NCBI GenBank assembly: GCA_023392125.1
Contig: JAEVZS010000007.1
Location: 186,001 to 250,000 of the forward strand
Origin: Bacteroidota bacterium
Lineage (GTDB): Bacteria; Bacteroidota; Bacteroidia; Cytophagales; Cytophagaceae
DNA: 64,000 nucleotides
Reading direction: 5' to 3'
This document shows, one piece after another, positions 8,982 through 17,661 of the stretch (within the stretch, counting starts at the first letter, position 1; each line of letters opens with the position of its first letter). The position numbers were made by a program, and so were the translations under genes. The notes beneath the pieces were generated by a model. The model was given only the letters and a program-made list of their open reading frames with translations. It was not told where the DNA came from and did no database searches.

Positions 8982-9674
8982 ATGCGAATTGATATTATCA
9001 CAGCCGTTCCCTCTCTTCTGGACAGCTTTCTCAATCAGTCAATTCTAAAAAGAGCACAGGACAAAAAAATTGTTGAGCTTGTCATCAATGACCTCCGCGA
9101 ATATTCGGTCAATAAGCACAGACAGATCGACGATTATGCCTTCGGCGGCGGAGCCGGAATGGTACTGATGCCCGAACCTCTTTTCAATTGCATCGAGACT
9201 CTCCGGAAACAGCGAAATTATGATGCGGTAATATATGTCACTCCGGACGGCCAGACATTTGATCAGAAAACAGCCAATAAGCTTTCGTGCTATCAGAATC
9301 TGATTATCATTTGCGGCCACTACAAAGGCATAGATGAAAGAGTGAGACAAGCTCTGGTAACGCATGAAATCAGCATCGGAGATTATGTACTATCCGGCGG
9401 AGAGCTCCCTGCTGCAATTCTGACAGACGCTATCATCCGGCTAGTTCCCGGAGTGCTGTCTGACGAAACATCCGCTCTTTCCGATTCATTTCAGGACGAC
9501 TTGCTGGCGCCACCGGTATATACCCGTCCTGCCAGTTTCAGAGGCATGGACGTACCCGAAATTCTGCTCAGTGGCCATGAAGAAAACATAGAGCAATGGC
9601 GCCATGATCAGGCCCTTGAAAAAACAAAAATCCGTCGTCCTGACCTCTACAAAAAACACCAAAATAATAATTAA
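8982..9674 (+). CDS. trmD: tRNA (guanine-N1-)-methyltransferase TrmD
   Basis: This 230-residue SPOUT methyltransferase makes m1G37 in tRNA, which prevents +1 frameshifting. It shows the N-terminal RIDIITAVPSL, the AFGGGAGMVL segment near residues 49-58, CGHYKGIDERV, and the SAM-binding knot region YVLSGGELPA. A GGAGG sequence ends nine bases before the ATG, but it overlaps the last rimM codons and may be coincidental in a phylum that rarely uses Shine-Dalgarno pairing. Two bases separate it from rimM, so the genes are probably co-translated. Confidence 0.97.
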   Translation: MRIDIITAVPSLLDSFLNQSILKRAQDKKIVELVINDLREYSVNKHRQIDDYAFGGGAGMVLMPEPLFNCIETLRKQRNYDAVIYVTPDGQTFDQKTANKLSCYQNLIIICGHYKGIDERVRQALVTHEISIGDYVLSGGELPAAILTDAIIRLVPGVLSDETSALSDSFQDDLLAPPVYTRPASFRGMDVPEILLSGHEENIEQWRHDQALEKTKIRRPDLYKKHQNNN

Positions 9675-9681
9675 AAAATTA

Positions 9682-9710
9682 TTTGGTTCTGAAATAAATA
9701 TCTATATTTG
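9682..9710 (+). promoter_or_regulatory. Bacteroidota-type promoter for rplS
   Basis: TTTG at 9682-9685, a 17-base spacer and an exact TATATTTG at 9703-9710. It gives rplS its own start, separate from the rpsP promoter, in the 74-base gap after trmD. Confidence 0.75.
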
Positions 9711-9748
9711 CAGTCCGTTTTTGGAAAAGCCTATAAAAATATACGAAT

Positions 9749-10129
9749 ATGAGCACTGAATTACTCAATGTCATAGCAGCTGAATACAGTGAGAAGAGAA
9801 AGGATATACCTGCATTCAAGGCTGGTGATACAATTAATGTACACGTAAAAATCACTGAAGGAAACAAGGAAAGAATTCAGCAATATCAGGGGACTGTTAT
9901 TCAGAGAAGAAATGAGAACTCATTGGGAGAAACATTCACTGTCAGAAAAATATCCGGCGGAGTTGCTGTGGAAAGAATTTTCCCTTTACTTTCTCCAAGT
10001 ATTGAAAAAATCGAGCTGGTTAGAAAAGGTGTTGTAAGAAGAGCAAGACTATTCTATCTGAGAGACAAGAAAGGTAAAGCCGCAAAAATCAAAGAAGATA
10101 AAAAATATGCCAACAAAGTTTCTGAATAA
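9749..10129 (+). CDS. rplS: 50S ribosomal protein L19
   Basis: A 126-residue large-subunit protein at the 30S-50S interface. It shows the diagnostic FKAGDTINVHVKI, the IQQYQGTVIQRR segment, FTVRKISGGVAVERIFPL and the C-terminal RRARLFYLRDKKGKAA. Length is normal for the family. It ends the rpsP block and is followed directly by a strong terminator. A separate promoter lies just upstream, so its output need not match that of rpsP. Confidence 0.98.
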   Translation: MSTELLNVIAAEYSEKRKDIPAFKAGDTINVHVKITEGNKERIQQYQGTVIQRRNENSLGETFTVRKISGGVAVERIFPLLSPSIEKIELVRKGVVRRARLFYLRDKKGKAAKIKEDKKYANKVSE

Positions 10130-10150
10130 GAAACACAGGTCTTATAAACT

Positions 10151-10177
10151 AAAAAAGCTCCCATTAGGAGCTTTTTT
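10151..10177 (+). terminator. Terminator after rplS
   Basis: GCTCC and GGAGC pair across a five-base loop, extended by six A-T pairs, and the 3' side is a T run. It lies 22 bases after the rplS stop. Confidence 0.88.
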
Positions 10178-10250
10178 AGTTTTATGTCTATATGTCAGGT
10201 AAGGTCTTCTGGCATATCTATTGTTCTGTTTTTTTGATAAACATATTTTA

Positions 10251-11024
10251 ATGGAACTATCTTTTTATAAATATCAGGGAACCGGCAACGATTTTATCAT
10301 GATAGATAACCGGAACGAACTTTTCAATTCTTCCGACAATCAGTTAGTTGCCCGCCTCTGTGACCGGCGCTTCGGGATCGGTGCTGACGGATTAATCCTT
10401 CTTGAAAACGACCCTCAGGCTGATTTTAAAATGGTATATTTTAATTCTGATGGCAATACCAGTAGCATGTGTGGCAATGGCGGCCGTTGTATAGTTAAGT
10501 TTGCTTATGATCTTGGAGTTATATCGGACAAAACGACCTTTATAGCAATTGACGGACTTCACGACGCTTACATTGAGAGCAATCTTGTTCATCTCAAAAT
10601 GATCAATGTAGATCAAATCGAAAAAAATGAAGCTTTTTTCTTCATGAACACAGGATCTCCTCACTATATAGAATTTGTTAACGAACTCGAGTCCTTTCCG
10701 GTTTATGCAGAAGGATATAAGATACGGAACAATGATCGCTTCAAAAAAGAAGGCACCAATGTAAACTTCGTTCAATGCATTTCTTCTGATACGATAGGAG
10801 TTCGTACATACGAGCGAGGTGTTGAGGATGAAACCTGGAGCTGCGGCACAGGAGTTACTGCCTCAGCAATCGCGGCCAGTTTCAAAGGCTACCAAAGCCC
10901 GGTAAATGTCGTAACAAAAGGCGGCAATCTTTTAATAACATTCGCTGTCAGAGACCAGACATACGAAGAAGTTTTTCTTTGTGGTCCCGCTGAGAGAGTA
11001 TTTGCAGGAGTCGTAAATATTTAA
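10251..11024 (+). CDS. dapF: Diaminopimelate epimerase
   Basis: DapF converts LL- to meso-diaminopimelate for lysine and peptidoglycan synthesis. Both catalytic cysteines are present in family context: SMCGNGGRC in the first half and SCGTGVTAS in the second, which form the two-base racemisation pair. I chose the ATG at 10251 (257 residues) because it places the conserved FYKYQGTGNDF at the N-terminus. An in-frame TTG at 10221 would add ten residues with no family support. It lies between the rplS terminator and secA and appears to be transcribed alone. Confidence 0.96.
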   Translation: MELSFYKYQGTGNDFIMIDNRNELFNSSDNQLVARLCDRRFGIGADGLILLENDPQADFKMVYFNSDGNTSSMCGNGGRCIVKFAYDLGVISDKTTFIAIDGLHDAYIESNLVHLKMINVDQIEKNEAFFFMNTGSPHYIEFVNELESFPVYAEGYKIRNNDRFKKEGTNVNFVQCISSDTIGVRTYERGVEDETWSCGTGVTASAIAASFKGYQSPVNVVTKGGNLLITFAVRDQTYEEVFLCGPAERVFAGVVNI

Positions 11025-11065
11025 TTGATACTTTTCCTGAAACAAAGATTACAAACTGATTTTTT

Positions 11066-11073
11066 TATATTTG
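11066..11073 (+). promoter_or_regulatory. Possible -7 element for secA
   Basis: TATATTTG matches the phylum -7 consensus 38 bases before the secA ATG. No TTTG is found at the right distance upstream, so only the -7 half is supported. Confidence 0.45.
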
Positions 11074-11110
11074 AATATATTTAACTTAATACCAACATAC
11101 GGTTGCACAG

Positions 11111-14100
11111 ATGCTAAAAAGTATTTTAAAAATATTTGGTACCAAAGCAGAAAAAGATTTAAAAACGCTTTGGCCAATCGTCCGGCAAGTCAATGAAGAG
11201 TACTCGAAACTTCAGGGAATCTCAGATGACAGTCTCAGACAGCGAACACTCGATCTGAAAGGCGAAATCAAAGCCTATCTTAAAGAAATAGACACCCGTA
11301 TTGAAGACTTACACAAACAGGCTACCGAAGACCTGAATATAGATATCAATCGTAAAGAAGAGCTATTCAGCCAGATTGACAAGCTTGAAGGCGAAAGAAA
11401 CAAAAAGCTGGAAGAAATTCTTAATGCCATTCTTCCTAAAGCATTTGCTGTTGTAAAAGAAACAGCACGCCGCTTTAAAGAAAACGGGCAACTGGAAGTA
11501 ACCGCTAACGAGTTTGATAAAGAGCTGGCCGGCAGAAAATCAAATGTCTCCATCCAGGACAATAAGGCTATATGGAAAAAATCCTGGATCGCCGCAGGCA
11601 ATGAGGTTAGCTGGGACATGCTGCATTATGATGTACAGATAATAGGTGGGGCTGTATTGCATCAGGGCAAAATTGCCGAAATGGCAACCGGAGAAGGTAA
11701 AACTCTTGTTGCAACGCTTCCCGCCTATCTGAATGCAATCGCAGAAAGAGGTGTACATATCGTTACCGTCAACGATTATCTTGCACGCAGAGACAGCGAA
11801 TGGATGGCGCCGATTTTTGAGTTTCACGGTCTCCGCGTTGACTGTATAGACAAGCATGAGCCCAATTCTCCGGAAAGACAGAAAGCCTATCAGGCAGATA
11901 TCACTTACGGTACCAACAACGAGTTTGGCTTCGATTATCTTCGTGACAATATGACCAAAACAGTTGATGAACTGGTTCAGCGTAAACATCATTACGCAAT
12001 GGTCGATGAAGTTGACTCTGTTTTAATTGACGATGCCCGTACTCCGCTCATAATATCCGGCCCGATCCCCAAAGGAGATGAACACGAATTTTATGAATTA
12101 AAGCCAAGAGTATATAAACTTGTAGAAGCTCAAAAGAAACTCGTCCTTGCATTCCTGAATGAGGCCAAAAAGAAAATAGCAGAAGGCAATGAAAAAGAAG
12201 GCGGTCTTGCATTGTTCAGAGCCTACCGCGGATTGCCAAAGAATAAGCCGCTGATAAAGTATCTGAGTGAAACAGGAATTAAATCAATATTGCAGAGAAC
12301 AGAAAATCATTATCTTCAGGAAAACAGCAAGCTGATGCCTGAGGCTGATGAGCCTCTGTTGTTTACCATAGATGAGAAGCACAATTCAGTAGATCTTACA
12401 GAAAAGGGTATCGAATTTATCACCAGTGAGAATGAAGATCCACAAATGTTTGTGCTTCCGGATATCGGCACAGCCATTGCGCTACTTGAGAAGGAAACCG
12501 GACTGAGTGACCAGGAACGTATTCAGAAAAAAGAGGCCCTCCTACAGGAATTTTCCACCAAATCCCAACGGATTCACTCTGTCAATCAGCTTCTGAAAGC
12601 GTACTCGCTCTTTGAAATTGATGTCGATTATGTAATACTGGAAGGGAAAGTCAAAATCGTTGATGAGCAGACCGGCCGTATTATGGAAGGCAGACGCTAC
12701 TCCGATGGTTTGCACCAGGCACTTGAGGCAAAAGAAAATGTAAAGGTGGAAGAAGCCACGCAGACTTATGCTACAGTTACCCTGCAAAATTACTTCAGGA
12801 TGTACCACAAACTGGCTGGTATGACAGGTACTGCCGAAACTGAAGCAGGCGAGTTCTGGGAAATCTATAAACTGGACGTTGTTGTTATCCCAACCAACAA
12901 ACAAATATCCAGAGACGACAAACAAGACAAGGTGTACAAAACCATGCGGGAAAAGTTCAACGCCGTTGCAGACGAAATCGTAGAACTTACCTCACAGGGC
13001 CGGCCTGTTCTTGTCGGTACCACATCAGTTGAGATCTCTGAAATATTGAGCCGGATGCTTAAGCTCAGAAACTTAAAGCATAATGTTCTCAATGCCAAGC
13101 AACATCAGCGTGAGGCAGAAATTGTTGCAGAAGCAGGAAAACCGGGGACAATCACAATCGCAACCAACATGGCTGGTCGTGGAACAGATATAAAGCTCAC
13201 TCCGGAATCAAAAGCCGCAGGCGGACTTGCTATCATAGGTACCGAACGACATGAATCCAGACGTGTAGACAGACAGCTGCGCGGACGTTCGGGACGTCAG
13301 GGAGACCCCGGATCTTCTCAGTTCTTCGTTTCATTGGAAGATAACCTTATGAGATTATTCGGCTCTGACAGAATCGCACGACTCATGGATCGAATGGGGC
13401 ATCAGGAAGGTGATGTAATTCAGCATTCAATGATTACCAAATCAATCGAAAGAGCTCAGCGGAAAGTAGAAGAAAATAACTTCTCGATACGGAAGCGACT
13501 GCTTGAGTACGACGACGTAATGAACAGTCAGCGTGAAGTGATCTATACCAGAAGAAGAAATGCTCTGTATGGTGAGCGTTTGCAGCTGGATATCATGAAC
13601 ATGCTGTTTGATACCTGTGATGATCTCGTAATGAATGGACAGGCTTCCGGCAATTATGAAAATTTCCAGTTAAATGTTTTAAGCGCGCTTGGAGTAAAAA
13701 CCAATATTTCTGCTGACGAACTGATAAAAAACAACCCGAATGAACTGGTAAACAGACTGTATGCACAAACTGTAGAGCAATATAACCTAAAAAACAAGGT
13801 TCTTCGCGAGAAAACCCAACCGGTTTTTATTGACCTGTATGCTCAAAAAGGTTCAGTTGTAGAAAATGTAATGATACCTTTTACAGATGGCAACAAGCGC
13901 CTGACAATATCCGCGACCCTCAAAAAGTTGATTCAGCCTGAATCGAGAGAATTGGTCACTCAACTTGAAAAATTCGCAACACTTGCTATAATTGATCAGG
14001 CATGGAAGGAACACCTTCGTGACATGGATGACCTTAAACAGTCGGTACAAAATGCAGTATATGAACAGAAAGACCCTCTATTGGTATACAAATTCGAAGC

Positions 14101-14467
14101 TTTCAATCTGTTCAAAAAGTTTATTGCGAAAAATAATGAAGAGATTATTTCTTTCCTTCTGAGAGCAGACATTCCGGTGCAGGCACCTGAAGAAGTCAGA
14201 GAAGCCAGACCGGTTAAACAAATACGCCAAGAATATAAAGAAAATAAGGAAGAAGTACAATCAGCACTTTCCAGTTCCAGGCCACCTATACCTAATGTTC
14301 CCCAACAGAACGAAGAAAAGGCTGAGCCGATAAAATCAAGGAAGATTGCCGGCCGGAATGACAGGGTCAGCGTTCAATATTCCGATGGCAGCGTTAAGAA
14401 AGATGTTAAGTATAAGACCGTCGAGGAAGATGTCCTTAATAACCGCTGTGTCATAATTGAAGATTAA
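11111..14467 (+). CDS. secA: Preprotein translocase ATPase SecA
   Basis: SecA is the ATP-driven motor that pushes precursors through SecYEG. Walker A (ATGEGKT) is near residues 193-199 and the DEVD box near 299; the second RecA domain shows NMAGRGTDIKL and GRSGRQGDPGSS. At 1118 residues it is about 200 longer than E. coli SecA. The extra length comes from an insertion near the N-terminus (about residues 55-105), one between the PLIISGP segment and HNSVDLTEKG (about 330-430), and a charged C-terminal tail. The tail lacks the zinc-binding Cys cluster seen in E. coli; it ends in NRCVIIED. I believe this architecture is usual in Bacteroidota. Confidence 0.98.
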   Translation: MLKSILKIFGTKAEKDLKTLWPIVRQVNEEYSKLQGISDDSLRQRTLDLKGEIKAYLKEIDTRIEDLHKQATEDLNIDINRKEELFSQIDKLEGERNKKLEEILNAILPKAFAVVKETARRFKENGQLEVTANEFDKELAGRKSNVSIQDNKAIWKKSWIAAGNEVSWDMLHYDVQIIGGAVLHQGKIAEMATGEGKTLVATLPAYLNAIAERGVHIVTVNDYLARRDSEWMAPIFEFHGLRVDCIDKHEPNSPERQKAYQADITYGTNNEFGFDYLRDNMTKTVDELVQRKHHYAMVDEVDSVLIDDARTPLIISGPIPKGDEHEFYELKPRVYKLVEAQKKLVLAFLNEAKKKIAEGNEKEGGLALFRAYRGLPKNKPLIKYLSETGIKSILQRTENHYLQENSKLMPEADEPLLFTIDEKHNSVDLTEKGIEFITSENEDPQMFVLPDIGTAIALLEKETGLSDQERIQKKEALLQEFSTKSQRIHSVNQLLKAYSLFEIDVDYVILEGKVKIVDEQTGRIMEGRRYSDGLHQALEAKENVKVEEATQTYATVTLQNYFRMYHKLAGMTGTAETEAGEFWEIYKLDVVVIPTNKQISRDDKQDKVYKTMREKFNAVADEIVELTSQGRPVLVGTTSVEISEILSRMLKLRNLKHNVLNAKQHQREAEIVAEAGKPGTITIATNMAGRGTDIKLTPESKAAGGLAIIGTERHESRRVDRQLRGRSGRQGDPGSSQFFVSLEDNLMRLFGSDRIARLMDRMGHQEGDVIQHSMITKSIERAQRKVEENNFSIRKRLLEYDDVMNSQREVIYTRRRNALYGERLQLDIMNMLFDTCDDLVMNGQASGNYENFQLNVLSALGVKTNISADELIKNNPNELVNRLYAQTVEQYNLKNKVLREKTQPVFIDLYAQKGSVVENVMIPFTDGNKRLTISATLKKLIQPESRELVTQLEKFATLAIIDQAWKEHLRDMDDLKQSVQNAVYEQKDPLLVYKFEAFNLFKKFIAKNNEEIISFLLRADIPVQAPEEVREARPVKQIRQEYKENKEEVQSALSSSRPPIPNVPQQNEEKAEPIKSRKIAGRNDRVSVQYSDGSVKKDVKYKTVEEDVLNNRCVIIED

Positions 14468-14495
14468 TTTTAGTTAAATTAATAGTATTTCCAAC

Positions 14496-14532
14496 GATGA
14501 CTTCGCGGGAGTTTTCCTTTCGCGAAGTCATC
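14496..14532 (+). terminator. Strong hairpin after secA, probable terminator
   Basis: GATGACTTCGCG (14496-14507) and its exact complement (14521-14532) form a 12-bp stem with a 13-base loop. The following ATTTT is a weak T tract, so it may be an attenuator or mRNA-end stabiliser rather than a full terminator. Confidence 0.65.
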
Positions 14533-14554
14533 ATTTTAAGAGAACAATAGTGCC

Positions 14555-15085
14555 ATGAATAAAATCTTTCGGATAGCTAAACTTACACCGCTGCTGAGCT
14601 TTCTTTTCCTACTCTTTAGCTGCGCTTCCGGAGTTTCACAAAAATCAGGAAGTAAAAATACAAATTCATATAAAGAAGACTTAAGCAGTTTCAGACCACG
14701 AATCAACCCGGATAGCCTCATCAAAGAGAATGAAGCAGCCAGCGCTTCTAATAAATCTCTTCCCCTGGTTCCGACCTCGGATATTACAGATGAATTAAAT
14801 AAAAAACTATTCTCGATAAGTGAAAACGCACCCTCGATTGCAAAAGGCTATCGCATTAACCTCTATTCTGGTACAAGCCGGGAAGAAGCAACAATAATTA
14901 AGAAAAAAGCTGAGCAGCTTACTCAGGCCAGTATTTATATCCAGTTTAGGACTCCAAATTTCAGAGTCAAAGCCGGAGATGCCATAAACAGACTGGAAGC
15001 CAGCCACCTGTTAAGCCAGTTAAAGAATGAATTTCCCGGAGCAGTAATTGTTCCGGACGATATAAATATAAATCTTCAGCCATAA
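14555..15085 (+). CDS. SPOR-domain lipoprotein
   Basis: A 176-residue predicted lipoprotein. The N-terminus has a basic start, a hydrophobic stretch and a lipobox ending LLFSC at about residue 23, so it should be acylated and exported. About 70 low-complexity residues follow. The segment beginning KGYRINLYSGTSREEA to the end fits the SPOR fold, a peptidoglycan-binding module that recognises denuded glycan strands. Similar SPOR lipoproteins occur near secA in related genomes as far as I recall. Its 28-base gap to the next gene suggests co-transcription with the amidohydrolase. Confidence 0.75.
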   Translation: MNKIFRIAKLTPLLSFLFLLFSCASGVSQKSGSKNTNSYKEDLSSFRPRINPDSLIKENEAASASNKSLPLVPTSDITDELNKKLFSISENAPSIAKGYRINLYSGTSREEATIIKKKAEQLTQASIYIQFRTPNFRVKAGDAINRLEASHLLSQLKNEFPGAVIVPDDININLQP

Positions 15086-15113
15086 CCAACTGCTGAAGCA
15101 AGCAGTCTGTACT

Positions 15114-16307
15114 ATGAATTTATCAGAAAAAATAAAGCAACTGGCAGAAGCCAACAGCAATGACATTATTTCTACCAGGCACTATCTGCATGCACATCCG
15201 GAACTCTCTTTTGAAGAATATCAGACTTCTGCTTTTGTTGCAGAGAAACTTCGGTCAATAGGAATTGAAACACAGGAAGGAGTAGCAGACACAGGAGTTG
15301 TCGGATTAATTCATGGGCGAAATCCGAACAAGAAAGTAATTGCTTTAAGGGCTGATATGGATGCTCTTCCCATTGAGGAGGCGAATAATGTCCCGTACAA
15401 AAGCCAGAATCCGGGAGTCATGCATGCCTGTGGTCATGATGTGCACACTGCCAGCTTATTGGGCTGTGCTAAGATTCTGAACTCGGTCAGAGAAGAATTT
15501 GAAGGGACTGTAAAACTCATATTTCAGCCTGGCGAGGAAAAAATACCGGGCGGCGCCTCTCTGATGATGAAAGCTGGCGTCTTGCAGAATCCGGCTCCTG
15601 ACTATATCATAGGCCAGCATGTAATGCCAGCTATACAGGTCGGCAAAGTTGGCTTCAAACAGGGCATGTATATGGCAAGTGCCGATGAGATTTATTTTAC
15701 TGTTAAAGGCAAAGGTGGTCATGCAGCAATGCCGGACAAAGCAGTTGACCCTATTCTCATAACATCCCATATAATCATTGCCTTGCAACAAATCATCAGC
15801 CGTAACTGCGATCCACGGACTCCCTCCGTTCTCTCTTTTGGAAAGATAACAGGTATGGGAGCCACCAATATAATTCCGGAAGAAGTAAAAGTAGAAGGCA
15901 CATTCCGCACTCTTGATGAAAAATGGCGCGCCGATGCTCATATTAAAATGAAAAAAATGGCAGAATGTATAGCAGAAGGCATGGGAGCTTACTGTGAGTT
16001 CACCATATTAAACGGATATCCCTTTCTAAAGAATGACCCCGCTCTGACCCAAAGAGCAAAAGCCTCAGCAATTGAATATCTTGGCGAAGACAATGTAATT
16101 GATCTGGATATCTGGATGGCCGCAGAAGATTTCGCCTACTACACCCAGGAAGTTGATGCATGTTTTTACAGACTCGGAACCGGAAATACAGCCAGAGGCA
16201 TTATATCCGGAGTACATACGCCTACATTTGATATCGACGAAGCTGCGTTGCCTGTCGGGGCAGGGTTAATGGCATGGCTGGCCGTAAACGAACTGAAACA
16301 TAAATAA
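15114..16307 (+). CDS. M20-family amidohydrolase (N-acyl-amino-acid hydrolase type)
   Basis: A 397-residue metallohydrolase of the hippurate/N-acyl-L-amino-acid amidohydrolase group. It shows YLHAHPELSFEEYQTS near residue 27, ADMDALPIEE near 85, the metal site MHACGHDVHTASLLG near 103-116 and QPGEE near 140. The inserted dimerisation domain starts near KGKGGHAAMPDKAVDP. The family cleaves amide bonds of acylated or conjugated amino acids; the substrate here is not predictable. No signal peptide is present. It lies 28 bases after the SPOR lipoprotein. Confidence 0.9.
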   Translation: MNLSEKIKQLAEANSNDIISTRHYLHAHPELSFEEYQTSAFVAEKLRSIGIETQEGVADTGVVGLIHGRNPNKKVIALRADMDALPIEEANNVPYKSQNPGVMHACGHDVHTASLLGCAKILNSVREEFEGTVKLIFQPGEEKIPGGASLMMKAGVLQNPAPDYIIGQHVMPAIQVGKVGFKQGMYMASADEIYFTVKGKGGHAAMPDKAVDPILITSHIIIALQQIISRNCDPRTPSVLSFGKITGMGATNIIPEEVKVEGTFRTLDEKWRADAHIKMKKMAECIAEGMGAYCEFTILNGYPFLKNDPALTQRAKASAIEYLGEDNVIDLDIWMAAEDFAYYTQEVDACFYRLGTGNTARGIISGVHTPTFDIDEAALPVGAGLMAWLAVNELKHK

Positions 16308-16464
16308 CAAATACAATGTTCTGCTGTGATATAATATGCAGATTCATAAATTCGGATGTAAAATCCATCAAAGAAGTAATGCTATTGTTTTCTTCCATTA
16401 GAAAATATTGCTTTATTTGTATTAAATCTTAATTGAAATAATTCACTCCAAGGAATTCATCATT

Positions 16465-17055
16465 ATGCCTAAAATAAAAGTCCCAAGACAAAATATTTCG
16501 CTCGATATGACTGCCATGTGTGACATGGCGTTTCTTCTTTTGACTTTCTTTATGCTGGCAACTAAGTTCAAACCGGATCAGCAGGCAGTTGTAGACGTGC
16601 CTTCATCCAGATCTGAAATAAAAATTCCGGATACAGACATTTTTACAATCGCTATACAAAAAGACGGAGCAGTATTTTTTACCCTGGACGGCCAACCTAC
16701 CAGAGTACAAATGCTGGAAAGAATGGCTCAGAAGTATAACTTAGAATTTTCAGACCGTGAGAAAGCAGAGTTCGCCAAATTAGAAGAAGTCGGTCTGCCG
16801 CTTAATCAGCTAAAAAGCGTGTTAAATATGGATACTGAAGATCGGAAAAATATAAAGTATGTTGGTGTACCGGTTGACTCCATCTCAAACGAGCTGACAG
16901 ATTGGCTACGATTTGCACGCTTTAGTGAAAGGCCGTTGCGCTTTGCAATCAAAGGGGATAAAGATGCAAACTATCCTGTAATAGAAAAAGTGATCGCATC
17001 ACTTCAAAAACAAAACATTAACAAATTCAATCTGGTAACTACCCTGGAGCAGTAA
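16465..17055 (+). CDS. ExbD/TolR-family protein (first of pair)
   Basis: A 196-residue protein with one transmembrane helix near residues 16-37 (MTAMCDMAFLLLTFFMLATK) and a periplasmic domain. The aspartate at the start of the helix (CDMAFLL) matches the proton-conducting Asp of ExbD and TolR, which work with an ExbB/TolQ pump to energise TonB-type transport or envelope integrity. The periplasmic part has an insertion of about 50 residues compared with a short ExbD. It is followed 27 bases later by a second ExbD gene. No exbB or tonB gene is beside it. Confidence 0.9.
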   Translation: MPKIKVPRQNISLDMTAMCDMAFLLLTFFMLATKFKPDQQAVVDVPSSRSEIKIPDTDIFTIAIQKDGAVFFTLDGQPTRVQMLERMAQKYNLEFSDREKAEFAKLEEVGLPLNQLKSVLNMDTEDRKNIKYVGVPVDSISNELTDWLRFARFSERPLRFAIKGDKDANYPVIEKVIASLQKQNINKFNLVTTLEQ

Positions 17056-17082
17056 TATTTGCTCTATAACAAATAACATTTT

Positions 17083-17586
17083 ATGGCAGAAGTAAACACC
17101 TCCGGAGCCAAGGAAGGCAAAGGCCGATCAAAAAAAACCTCAACCAAAGTCGATATGACACCAATGGTTGACCTTGCATTCCTGCTTATTACATTTTTTA
17201 TGCTTACCACAACATTTGGCAAACCTCAGGCAATGCAGGTAAATATGCCGGACAAAACCGAAAATGAAGATACCAGTCCCGTACCTTCCAGTAAGGCTTT
17301 TACCATATTACTGGGGGAGGATGATAAAATATTCTATTACGCAGGTTATGAAGATCCTGACGTAAACATAACTGATTATTCGAGTCAGGGTATAAGGAAA
17401 ATCGTACTTGAAAAACAGACGGAAGTTGACAAACTGGTCATTGTCATTAAACCATCCCCCAAGAGCAGATACAAGAACCTTGTTGATATTCTTGACGAAA
17501 TGGAGATTACGAACTCCAAACGATATGCAATCGTTGATATTACTCCGGTAGATGAGGAACTAATGCAAAAGGCCCTTGCTCAGTAG
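17083..17586 (+). CDS. ExbD/TolR-family protein (second of pair)
   Basis: A 167-residue ExbD-like protein, paralogous to the preceding gene. A basic N-terminus precedes VDMTPMVDLAFLLITFFML, a single transmembrane helix near residues 23-42 with the conserved proton-path Asp. The remainder is periplasmic. Two consecutive ExbD genes are common in Bacteroidota TonB energising systems, but those normally include exbB upstream and often tonB downstream. Here a strong bidirectional terminator follows directly, so the unit appears to contain only the two exbD genes. Confidence 0.9.
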   Translation: MAEVNTSGAKEGKGRSKKTSTKVDMTPMVDLAFLLITFFMLTTTFGKPQAMQVNMPDKTENEDTSPVPSSKAFTILLGEDDKIFYYAGYEDPDVNITDYSSQGIRKIVLEKQTEVDKLVIVIKPSPKSRYKNLVDILDEMEITNSKRYAIVDITPVDEELMQKALAQ

Positions 17587-17590
17587 TAAT

Positions 17591-17631
17591 AAAAAGAGAG
17601 GAAAAGATCAAATCTTTTCCTCTCTTTTTTT
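17591..17631. terminator. Bidirectional terminator between exbD pair and araC-type gene
   Basis: A perfect 18-bp stem (17591-17608 with 17612-17629) and a three-base loop, A-rich on one side and T-rich on the other, so it can end transcription from either strand. Confidence 0.93.
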
Positions 17632-17661
17632 GGTATGATAATCACTCGTCTAAAATCCGTA

